Assembly: GCF_030272615.1 (NCBI RefSeq)
Contig: NC_081413.1
Span: forward strand, 560,452,445 to 560,516,444
Length of the DNA stretch: 64,000 nucleotides
Direction: 5' to 3'
Source of the DNA: Cryptomeria japonica
Taxonomy: Eukaryota > Streptophyta > Pinopsida > Cupressales > Cupressaceae
The notes beneath the pieces were generated by a model. It was not told where the DNA came from and did not search any database. It saw only the letters and a program-made list of their open reading frames with translations. Shown here in pieces: positions 47,785 through 59,022 of this stretch (the first letter of the stretch is position 1; each line of letters starts with the position of its first letter). Both the position numbers and the translations under genes were made by a program.

Positions 47785-48886
47785 GAATCATAGTATGTAT
47801 TGCACAATTTTCATCTTTTATTCTTAATTTCAAGGTTTTTTTTTTTCCTTTTTGCTATTTTGCTAATCTAGCCTATGAATCTAATTTATGAATAGGAAAA
47901 AAATAGCACTCACTATTGCTATTTTGCTAATCCAGCCTATGAATCTATGATGCACACTGCAAACCTTCAGCCAATAAATTTGTATTCTCAAATTCTCCCT
48001 TGCTTTAACATTTATGCATTTCTCTATTTCTGATTAGTAGGTTTTAGGCACTCCTATAGCTATTATCTATGTTTAATTTGTCATGACTCATGGTGTGAAT
48101 TAATATTTAATTTTAAACACTGTTTTTTGAACAGGAGACATCAAACATGTAGCAGATGTTAAATTGCTAATACAACCTGTGATGGCCATATAAATATGTG
48201 CTGAGTTTGTGATTTTGATGTTTAGTGTTCACATGTTGCAAACTTGCAATTCGACCTGAAGCTGTTGTTGCTCCCTTGTTTCTATAAAAGGGAATTCAGG
48301 TTCTTTGCAATTTTACAAAGGGTTCTGAAACTTTGTATTCACTTTTGCATGGACATTGGAGAATCACACAGGAGTTGTTGTTGCTCTCTTGTTTCTATAA
48401 AAGGGAATTCAGGGTCATTTGCAAAGGGTTCTGAAACTTTGTATTCACTTTTGCAATTGGCATGTAGAATCACACAGATTGGTGTATTACTATTGAATGA
48501 AATGTATCATATGGCTATATTTTGAAAGAATTAATGAAAATCTAAGTTCTCGACATGTGTATTACTTTTGAATGAAATTTATCATATGGTTTTGAAATAT
48601 ATCACACATATTTGAGACTCAAACATGTATAAATAAACAATAAACATCTTTGTATCAATAAACACATTATGGTTTTTTTTTATTATGCTATTTTAAATCT
48701 AGAAACAGAAAGTTGAAAAATAAAATTACAAATCAATATTAAATTCTAATTGCAAAAAGTAATATGCTTTTGTAATATGAATGATGAGATATAGTAATAT
48801 GATTAATAAATACCAATCTCTTACAGTTGCCATTCATCCTCATCAAATTCAGTGCTTTCTTGATTCTCGTCTATGGTTTCTTTACT
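47785..48886. other. AT-rich spacer with small direct repeats
   Basis: This lies between the convergent G-patch ORF and hAT gene. Direct repeats are present: about 47850 versus 47912 (TTTGCTATTTTGCTAATC), about 48257 versus 48374 (TGTTGTTGCTC.CTTGTTTC followed by AAAAGGGAATTCAGG), and about 48483 versus 48557. No gene recognised. Confidence 0.6.
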
Positions 48887-51530
48887 CTAAGACTGAGTCT
48901 GCATATCTTCGCCGAACTGCATCTCAATGCTACCAGTAGGTCCACTAGTCCTACTGACACTTTGGTTTGAAGTGTTGCCCAAATCTCTTCTTTCATATTT
49001 GGATGTCCAGATTTGCAGTGCCCTATCATAAGGAAAAGTGTCGACATCATACCTAGATGTATAGAGCCTCAAGCAATTTTCCAAATTTTTGTTTAGTTTG
49101 TTTCTTAGCTTTGATTTTAGGAACCCCAAAGCACTGAAAACTCTCTCATCTTCCACCAAACCCAATATCATGGTAAGACATAAAGTAGCAAGCTTCACAT
49201 ATTCTGGCATTGAATCATGCAAGGATGCATTCTCAAATATATATTTCCAAACCCTTGTTACTGATCCCTCTTCACGGGGGTTCTCCATTTTGTCATATTG
49301 TTGTTTCATAGTGTATGCAAAATGAGATGATTGCTCTTGAAGATGAGTTTCATCTAATATTCTATTTATAGTTACTCCATTCAATTATCTGGATATGCAA
49401 AATTGTTTTATCAAAGTTAGTAGCTTACTTCAAAAATCAGATGCACTGTTGAGGCTCCAATAATGACGAAACACAATAGACATGGCTTCAAGTAGGTTTT
49501 CAGGAGGGAATCTGCTTCTAATTTCTGAGGAAAGATCATATGCAATTTTCTTCACAGAAGTAGTTACAGTCTCAACAATCTTGTCGAAATATTCCTTTAT
49601 AACTCTTGCTAGTTTCTTCCTGGGGCGCTTTCCTGGTTCCTCGGGGTCAACCATGGCATAGAAGTGCATTGGTATCTCAACTCCCCATACATTGGCACAT
49701 ACCTCCCCATCTGCACTAATTTGTAAAAAGTTATCAGGATTGTTCAAATCTGTGAGTGTCTGCCACTTAACAATTTTTCATCAGATAGTGTTGGTTCATT
49801 TCGATAGAGATTGTCGAGGGTCATGCATGTAATCTTACGTAGCGTAGCATATTCTGCAATATACAGAGCTCTTTTTTGGGCAGCCTTCATAATATTCCTC
49901 ATTTCCTCTAGCATGGATAGAAGAGCTACTAAAGTTAAGAGTGTCTTTGAATTACTTAACCTGCTAAGAAGTTCAAGAAATTTTGGTTGATCTGATTCAT
50001 CGCGAGTTATGTGAAATAGTCCAATCAAGGATGGATATTCTGAAAACACTCAATGCGCTGGACCATCCAAAGAGAACCATCTGGTATCATTATCCTTGAG
50101 AAGCTTGTTCCCATCAGTTAATCCATCAGCAAAGTGTTGAAATTCCATAAATCGCTTGGGACTTCGACAGAAGTGTGAGTAGAGCTCTCTGATTAAAATT
50201 TTAATTTTTTTAACCGAAGCAAACTTGCTCACAATTCCAAAAGCTAGATTCATTCTGTGAGCCATGTAGTGAATTGCAGTAATGTACGGTGCAAATGAAG
50301 TTTCAATCTTTGTACAAAGACCATTCCTATGACCTTGCATTATTGAAGCTCCATCTGCTCCAACACAAACCAATTTTTTGGCTACCGTCATGTCATCCAT
50401 ACCTCCATATTCAATTAAACTTCTCTTTACTAGTTGAAATAAATTTTCTGCTGTCGCACTCTCCTTCATTTTAGCAATAGATAGTAGATGAGGTTGGCGG
50501 GTATGATTCTCTACAGTATAAACATGCATGCATACCCATGAAGTATTGTCTACTGCCATAACTTCATCTAAAGAAAATGCAATGAAGTTTGACTCTCTTA
50601 TTTTTTCCTGTACATCTTCTATTTCAACCTCAACAAGACAACTTGCCCATTCCCATCCACTGTTTACTGACCAGTGTCTATTAGGATAGTTAGGAACTTT
50701 CAAAAAGTGTAATAAACCACTAGTTGATGGAAAATCTGTCATAGCATGCCCTCTGCTCAAAATATGAAAAACAATGCTTAACTGAACAACTTTTCCTAGT
50801 TGTTCTATTTGCATTGCTTTTCCAAAAATAGCTTCAATAGAACCTTTAACTTCAGCAGGCTTCGTCTGTAATTTCTCATGAAAATAATACTCTTCGACAT
50901 TCCTCACATGCTTATATTCATTCTTTGTTTTCCATCTTATCACTGATTTTTCAACCCCGTCTATCATTTGTTTTTCATAAACTTTACCCATATGCTTTTC
51001 TATGGTGTCAATTTTTAGCTGCAACCTAATTTCCTTCTTATTTTTCCAACTGCAAATCTTACACCTACATTCTACTGGAGGCTTGCCTTCAATTGGATTC
51101 TCCACTAGTTCAATGAATGGATACTTTGATGCCCAATTAATTTGAAAATTCCTGACTGACATATCCCACTCCCAATCCTTTTTTGATTGTGGTTCACCAT
51201 TTTTTGATATGGCTTTTCTTTTCCCCTTCGGTGCATTATCATCAATGGAATTATCACCCAAGTCGATTATATCATTCCGGCTAACTTGGGTATCTACCAG
51301 ATAATCTTCTTCAAGATCATCCTGATTTGAGATATCAGGTACACCGCCATCTTCAACATGTGGTGTAGGTGGCGAATTTTGTACTTGTACTTGTGATGAT
51401 GTACCTTCCTAATTTTCACCAGTACCATAATCTTTTCCAATGCCAAAGTACGAAGACAACGTTCTGCTTTTTGTTGGCCTCTCCTAGCCTTCCCCACATT
51501 CAGATTTCCTACCCCTCTTCCTGTTCGACA
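48887..51530 (-). pseudogene. hAT-superfamily transposase pseudogene
   Basis: The frame starts at ATG 51530 (basic MSNRKRGRK) and has two early TAGs. It then runs 51261-50050 with a BED-like zinc region (CRCKICSWKNKK..TIEKHMGK). A DDE/RNase H-like core carries SLDE (about residue 230 of this stretch), CVGADGASIMQG (about 299) and the hAT AIHYMAHRMNLA box (about 332). TGA 50050-50052 stands where Arg (CGA) fits. After it come 50049-49744, a one-base frameshift at about 49745, TGA near 49430, a TAA near 49385, and the C-terminal dimerisation segment (49384-48887: LVEDERVFSALGFLKSKLRN). hAT transposases cut and paste DNA with 8-bp target duplications. It is convergent with the G-patch ORF. Confidence 0.88.
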
Positions 51531-51853
51531 TCTCCAACGAAATAAAGGCTACCAAAAAAATATCAATTTGCTGAAGAAGCAATAATAGACTATAATGTAT
51601 AATATACCAGTTCAAAAATATGATCGCTCACCTTTAGGCTTTAGGTAACTAGCAGTCCCCAATACAGTCAACAACAATGATTTTCCTTGGTTTGAAACTT
51701 CGCTATTGATCAGAATTCAAAGCCTAGAACCCACCAAATTGTGTTGAGATAGATCTGATCTTTGCATGTATTTATACCAATCCTTATATGGCGAATTCTG
51801 CGAGAATTTACCAATATACAAATATTTGGCAAATCTTGTGTAATTATAACACA

Positions 51854-51979
51854 ACTTATGTAATTTTTGAGGTGATTATAGGTCGTCCAAATATGACTTA
51901 TGTAATTTTCGAGGCGATTATAGGTCATCCAAATATGACTTATGTAATTTTTGAGGTGATTATAGTTCGTCCAAATAAT
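51854..51979. repeat. Three 42-bp tandem repeats
   Basis: Units beginning ACTTATGTAATTTT occur at 51854, 51896 and 51938 with a period of exactly 42 bp and only a few substitutions. Confidence 0.9.
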
Positions 51980-52292
51980 AGGCAAATAGCGAATACAATA
52001 TAGTTGGCAAAAGTTGGGGTGACTGGAGACATGTGTTGGCAAGATGTCAGGCAAATTGGGTCCCCCCGGATAACAAATCTTCACATGCCTATAGGTGAAT
52101 TAAGGTCATCTATTAAGGCAACCTCGGAGAGTGTAGACGAAATAATTAAATTTACTGTGCATCCACCATATATTGTATTGGCGAAATCATTGCATAGAAA
52201 CATTTAATTGCATAAAACATATGGCGATCGGGCCATGACGTTGATGGAAATTGATAATGTTCTGGCGACATGGCCACCCCCATACGGTATAA

Positions 52293-52315
52293 AATATTCG
52301 CCATTGGCGAATATT
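52293..52315. repeat. Perfect 10-bp-arm palindrome
   Basis: AATATTCGCC, loop ATT, GGCGAATATT. It contains the GGCGAA word that recurs in the spacer and at 38.5 kb. Confidence 0.8.
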
Positions 52316-52599
52316 CACCATTAAAGTAATCGCTGTTGAAGTCACCACAGATGCCTACGTGGGATTGCAATGCACAAATGAATTGCCCTCTTCTTTTTTT
52401 TTTAAGTAATGGTCATTGTCGTTGGAATTACGACGAACTCGAGTGCTTTTTTGAAAAAAAGAGAATTTTCATTGCTAATGCCTTCTTCGTCGAAACCAAA
52501 TGGCAAATTACCGTCGGAATTATGATGAATTTGGGAATTTTTTCAAAAAAAAATCAAATCTAGCCACAATATACCTTCTCCATCGGAAACCTCAGTCGG

Positions 52600-53566
52600 A
52601 AATCTAGTCCAAATGTATTAGTGATGTCTTTGATTCATAGGAGGTGCTGGATTGTTTCCTCTGTATCTGCATTCAATTGATCTATGCCCATAAATGTTGC
52701 ATGTATAACAATAACCTTCAAATCTCCTAGGCACATATGTAGTATTCAGTCTATAACCAGTATTAATATCAATTTTTCTTCTACACACATTTGCAGTATG
52801 TCCTAGTTTGTGAAAGTTAAAAAAAATAGGTTTGTAAGCTTTCTTAATAGTAGGCTTCTGATCCTAAGGATAATTTTACCTTCATACATGTTGCTCTTGG
52901 TACCAGAAGGTTCACCTTTCTCAGATATATTATATCCTAACCTAGATGCATCACCTTTCATCCTCTAAGATTGGATCTATTCATCAAGCATAGAGGAGAT
53001 CTTGTTGAATTTTGCAAGCTTCTCCTTGGTCTCATCAAGTTCCTTAGTAAGGTCTTCATTCCTTTTCAGGAGAGTCTCTCTAAGAGACATAGCCATATCT
53101 AGATATGCTTGTATGCATTCTTTTTCTTCCTTTTCCACATGCCAATGCTCATACAAAGTTACAATCTCCTACTTGATCTTAAAGATTTCATTCTGTGTAT
53201 CTCAGATTTGATCCTCAACCTTCCTTCTAGTTTCAATTTCCTCACTCATCCGGATTGTAAGTGCTTCTAGCTCTCTTCTAAGATAAGCCTTCTCACTATT
53301 CAACTTCTCCTGTTCTTCAACCAGTGCATCAATGTTTTCTCCATCAGAAGAACTACTCTCAGAAATCTCCAACAATTGTTTGGTTAGTTCTTTTCTTTTA
53401 GCTAGTGATGCCTTGTACTTGCCTCTTAGGGTTTCAAGGTCTTCCTTGGTTTCAGCAAGTTCCCTAGCCATTTCTTTGTAACTCATTCCTTCCCCCATAT
53501 TTTCCTTAGGATTAGAGATCCCTTCCAAGCAGTTAAGCCTTAAGGAAGTCAGGATCTGATACAAAT
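52600..53566 (-). pseudogene. Gag remnant of a third Copia element
   Basis: Right after the LTR, the minus strand encodes a coiled-coil segment (53490-53202: ELAETKEDLETLRGKYKAS, EKAYLRRELEAL) and then, with breaks, a zinc knuckle CYTCNIYGHRSIEC (about 52717-52669). Protease and pol are absent, so the element is truncated on its 3' side at about 52600. A mutated primer site (TTGTATCAGATCC on the minus strand, 53552-53564) sits beside the LTR. Confidence 0.7.
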
Positions 53567-54799
53567 TGATGAACTTATAAGGCATGAAGAGGGAAGGGGG
53601 GGTGAATCAGTGCAAGAAAAACAAAAACAAATTCAAATAACAATTTGACCAACTTGAAACTCAATAAGCATATATGAAATAACACCAAGTCTGCAATCAC
53701 CCCATAAAGTATGAACCACATAACACAAGTGATTATATGTGGAAAAACCAAATGGGAAAAACCATGGTGGGAATCGGTACCCACAAGATCCACTAACTGT
53801 AGTATAGAGATCTGACCAGTTAAGGTATACAATAAAAAAGCCCTGTTAGGAGTAGACTCAATTAAGAGTCACCCAATTAGGAGATTTACCTATCAGCCCT
53901 ATGAGGAGCTTAATGACCTATTAGGATCAACCTCATGTGAGGATTTATGACTCCTTTTGAGAGTTTCCCTATTAGGGGACTTAAAGATTCAAGGCCTATT
54001 AGGACCTACCCGGTCAAGGGATTTAGTTGTTGCAACTGTTAGGATAACAATAGGTTCAAATGATCTTAGTATAACATCATCAGTATCTAATAAGATCTGC
54101 TTCAGATCATTACATCATCACATACACTTCATCTCTCTTCTCTGATCCTCTCACTATGAGAAATACACAATTTGCTCATCACATATCACACTATCAATTT
54201 CATGTATAAATATCTTTTCATACCTCATCACACAATTAAAATTATTATGAGGTTGTCTAGAACCTTATTACAATTTCCTAGGTTCAATGCATCTAGACAA
54301 TCTTACATTGCACACTTTAGTTATGTCAGGCTCCGTCCAACATAACAAATTCAATTCTATGTCATTTTACCGATTTGAGTTATTTTCATCACTACCAGTT
54401 AAGTCTCTGTCAACATGATTGTTTTGTCAATCAATACTCTTTCATCTGATCAAATCTACTTGTGCGGTCATGAACACATCTTCATCTGATAGTCTTCAAT
54501 GCTTTTTCCAAATCGCATCACTTCATTCTTCACGAATATCACGTACCAGTTGTCAAAATATAACTTTGTCTATCTTTTTACCGGTTGAAGTCTTAATTGT
54601 TAGTTCTGATGAAACTATCTCTTCTTACTAGTTAAGTTTTACCGGTTGCACTGTAGGACTTAGATAACTTAGAAAACATAGTTGCCATCAATGACAACAT
54701 ATAAAATAGTCATCATACATAAATCTAATCTTTTTACAAAATAGACAAGTACTGGTTGCATTAAGAAAACAAACATTACTAGTTGATCAAATGCCAACA
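53567..54799 (-). repeat. 5' LTR of a third, truncated Copia element
   Basis: 1233 bp, starting TGATGAACTTATAAGG and ending AAATGCCAACA on the plus strand. It shares with the other two families the G-run plus GTGAATCAG (53591-53612), the GGGAAAAACCATGGTGGG block (about 53755-53775) and short GTTAGGA/GGATTT repeats. The matching 3' LTR is not in the window. Confidence 0.8.
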
Positions 54800-56700
54800 G
54801 AGGAAAAGGGCACTGATCAAAATTATAACAAGAGAACCATAATTAAAATTGTGAGACAAATAGAGCTCACAACCATTTATCAACTAGAATAACAAAGTTT
54901 GAGTTACAACAAGATAACCATAATTGAAAATAGTAAGTCAGACAACACTAGCAATCAATTGGAATGTCAAAGTTTAAAATAAAACTACTAAAAGAAAACA
55001 AGTTATATTAACAAAATTAATAAATTTTATTAATTTTTTAAAATCAAAATAACAATTCTATTCAATATAGAGCTAAATTTATATAGTTATATAATCAATA
55101 TGTAAAAATCAAAATATAACAATTTATGACTACTACTTTCTTATTCATAACTTTTTATCAATAATTAAACTTTAAATATAAATTTTATTCAAAATATTTT
55201 TTAATTCTTATTTTTACGATCCATAATCTTGTTTACACATTTTAAGATTAATGAAGAAGGCAGATGGAAAATATACTATGAAGATGAAAACAAGTCTAAT
55301 CTTTTCAATATTTCAGTATTTTAAAGTTTATTCCTTCACTTCAAGAAGTGCATATCATACTCTTAAGAACTACATAGATTGCGAGTGGGCCAAATAAATT
55401 TATATTTCTATTCATAACATAAACCCCAAATTAAATGCTAAATTTAATTCATGTTACAATGCATCTTATTTTAATCCTTGATACACTTCATTATTCAAAT
55501 TGCAAGAACATATTTTTTTATTATTGGTAAAAGGTCATAGACAAATCATTTTATTAATTTTAAAAGCTTAATACAACCCAACTCACTAGGGGAACTGGTA
55601 GGAAAGAGCTGGGTAGAGAAAACCTCCAATCTAGTCCTGAAAAAATAAAAGCTTAAGATATTACATAGCATTTTCATGTGAACAATAGAGAAGCATTTAG
55701 AGATACTCCTCTTTACAATTCATACTGAAAGCAAGAACATATTTTAAAAGAAATCATTGATTTTTTTTTTTTAAATATTAATTATCAATAAACTTGATAC
55801 GGAAAACCATTAAATGTTAGAGCATTGTAATTATAGTATCAAATGACATAACCATACCTTTTGCATATGAATGAAAGTACTTCTATTTGGAGTGTAACAA
55901 TGTTGTCCATTAGAAAATAGCCGTAATTTTGTCAAGGAAAAATAGTCTTTGAAGAGATTGCATATTGCAGAAAACCATTTTCTATACTTTTATAAAATTG
56001 ACCATTAAGAGAACAAAATTGTTACCTAAATTCTGCTAACCTGCCACTAATATTCAAACAACTTGTAGCAATCAAACATCAGATAGAAGTATGCATACAT
56101 ACCCCATGGAAGTTTATTCAGATGGTGAAATCCATTTTGTCAAACTTATATCATTTACTCCTATTTTTCATTTTTTATGAGTGCATCATGACCAACATTT
56201 GTTTGTTACTCACCTCTAAACGATGTGTTTGTTGCAACTTCATAATAGCCTAAACCCTGCAGTGATCACACAATTCAAAAGCTTCTTTTGGATTCATTGG
56301 CCATTTTCTTGTGGCAGTGGGCAATTTGATTTTGAGAAATCAATTTCCAAATAGAGAAATTCATTTTGAATTATTTTAGGGTAGCGTTTAGGTAGAAAAA
56401 CCTTTATTACACTTTGAACCATTTCTAAGAAGAAAACACAGAATAGTCACTGCCAGTCCATCCTTCCCCACCCCAATATGGGCATGCACCATCTTTAAAT
56501 TTGGCAAAGTCACATCTGCTACTGAAATCTCATTTGATCCATAAATATAAAAATTCCAAATAAATAAAAAGAAAAGCTAGACAAAAAAGCCTAATGGGCA
56601 GCTGCTTGGAAATATGGCTTCTCCTTGCCTATAAATTGTGGTGATTTTTAAAAGTGAAGGTATTATTCAATATCCTTGTAATTAAATATCTGTCCATCCT
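54800..56700. other. AT-rich spacer, no gene seen
   Basis: About 1.9 kb of strongly AT-rich DNA. I see no coding similarity, no LTR ends and no clear repeats apart from A/T runs. Confidence 0.6.
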
Positions 56701-56718
56701 AGACAACCACTGACTACT

Positions 56719-59022
56719 ATGGATTGAGGGAAGATTGTAGGGAGTTTCTGTTCTCTGAAGGACGAACATTTTAGCTCCTTTTGCCACTCGCGCTCATCCT
56801 TTGCCAACAAAAACAACTCTCAGTTTTCCCTTGGAAATGCCCGTTCCTTTTCAAAATTTTCAGGGCGATTTCATGCACTTGCCAAGCCAAGTCTTGTAGA
56901 TAGAATCCAAAATGTCTCATCTAGAAAAGACATCCATAGTCGGAGGAGAAGTAATCTTCAAAAAGAAATCTTTATTCCTGTTAGTTACCAGCCTCGAGCT
57001 TGGGCTCCTCATGGATCTCGCTAGCATGAAGGCCCTATTAGGGATCCCATTACATACAAATTTCTCTCTCAGACTTTGTCTATAGTGATGACGGGTGCTA
57101 ATCGTATTTTCCTAGGGAATCTTAAACTTGTTGGGCAATCTCAAATGGGTAATGTCTTTTTCCCTAGAGCATCTTCACCTCCAAAAGGCACGGTAGGGTC
57201 TAGGAAAGCCAACCCCAAACGACAAGACCTCTCCAGACCAAAATCTTGGAGACATGAAAGGAAATCTCCTTTTAACAGATTTCCAAATCCTCATCTGCAT
57301 CTTGATGGCATTAATTCAACAATGGACCCTAATCAAACCAAGCAGATGGAAAGGGGTGCTTTTCTCTCTAATCCTAAGAATGCAAGGCATAAATATTTTG
57401 TTAAAGACCAGAGCAGGAAAGGTCTGGGCAGAAATTTTTTTGTAATGCCTTCGGATGCCATTAATATTTTCATTGGCCTTCTCAAGGAGAAAGCCTTTTT
57501 TGCTAAATGGTATGGTATTGGAAGCAACAACAAAGATATAATAGTGTGGTGGCTACATTCATTTCCTGGTATGGTCTTTGTCCGCCCTATTCAGAATTAT
57601 TTCCTCTTAATTGAATTCATAAATGCTAGCTTAAAAAGATGCATTCTCCATGGAAACCCCATTTTCTACTTACACTCCACTTTTTATTTCGTTGATTGGA
57701 AACCGGGATTTGACCCTTATTGTCATAGAATTCAAACATCACCAGTCTGTCTTATTTTTGGTAGGGCTCCCTTTTGAATTTTGGTGTGTGGAAACTCTTC
57801 TGAAAATTGGAGATGCCTTGGGTATTTTGTTCGGTATTGAAGGGGACATCCTTCATAGGAGTCAAGGAGATGTAGCAAACATCTATGTAGAAATAGATTT
57901 AGATCTAGGCTTCTATGGAGAACTAGAAATAGTGTTTGAAGTTGGTAGATGAAAGAAGAAAGTTAAAAGATTGACGGAAAGATATCCAGGAAGTGTTTAT
58001 TGAGGAGCCAAATCTCTTTGTGTACCTCAATGACTGGTGGTTCTGGTCCTATCTTTCAAAAATCCAATAAGATCGTCTTGGAGACATCTCAAGTAGAAAA
58101 GGCTAGTCTGCTAATAGGAGGGGGTGTTGACATATTGTTGGTAAATGATAGTTGTCTTCCTCCTCATCCTGGATTAAATGCAATCCTTCAGGAACCTGAT
58201 CCAGAATCTATTAAAGGCCCTAATCAGTCCTTTGGTGCTCTCAATAAGCTTAAGAGGCACAAGAAAAAACTTACTAATAGGGGAGCTAATAAAGCCTTCC
58301 TAGCCAAAGCTACAAAGTTGTTAACAAAAAAGAAATAAGGTGGAAATGTCTTCTCAGGATCATCAGTAGGATTCATGATCCAAGAGAAATCTAAAGCCCA
58401 AGATCTGACAAAACTTCTCACTGAGGTAAAAAATTTAAAGGAGGAAATTCTAATGGTAATGAATGAGTCTAAGGAGGTCAGATGTGCAATATCTAAGGAT
58501 CTCTCAAAGAATTTAGATAATTTGATTCTTCCTGGGGTGGATGAGGCTTCCAACTTATCCCCTCTCCCTGCTCACCCTTCTCATCTACCTACCAGCTCAC
58601 CTTATGGGAGTGTTTCTCTCAATCCAAGGTGTTTGAATCTCTCTTTGGAGGCTCCAGATTCATTGGGGAAGACATCCTTTATCCCCTTTTCCTCCCCAGA
58701 CATGAGTATGGTTCCAAACATTCAAACCCTAATGAGAAACTTGGATGAGGAAGAGGTCTCTGAGGTGGTAATGGAGACTCCCTTATATGCTTTATACTCT
58801 CAGTTAAAAGAAAAAAGAAAACTAGGAATCAAGCAGGACATTGAGGGAAACCTCAAGCTTGATTTTAGCTTTGTTTCTCCTAAGAGGGGAAGGAAGTCTA
58901 ATGATGAATATAGATCCTTGGAGGGAGAGGATGAGGGTCAGATCAAAATTACAGATCTTTTGAAAGTAATGAAGGGTATTCCCTTCCTGAACATAAATAA
59001 AAATCCTATCCTGGAAGGTTAG
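56719..59022 (+). pseudogene. LINE ORF1 (nucleic-acid-binding protein), broken
   Basis: The frame opens at ATG 56719, meets TGA at codon 3 and TAG at 57022-57024, and is otherwise open to 57777. The next frame (57650-57952) holds a DUF4283-like segment (PFEFWCVETLLKIGDALG). Further pieces follow at 58000-58338 and 58375-59022, the last with an acidic, Lys-rich C-terminus (ELKEEILMVMNES-type). In plant LINEs ORF1 binds the element RNA and usually carries a CCHC knuckle, which I do not find here. At least three frame breaks. Confidence 0.75.

Larger units (their letters stand above)
51531..52599. other. Spacer upstream of the hAT gene with repeats and a palindrome
   Basis: Contains the 42-bp triple repeat at 51854-51979, several GGCGAA words (51789, 52182, 52303), the palindrome 52293-52315, and two diverged ~80-bp tandem units (about 52420-52500 and 52510-52600) with CGTCG(T)GGAATTA.GA.GAA and CTTC.TCGTCGAAACC-type words. 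No gene seen. Confidence 0.55.
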
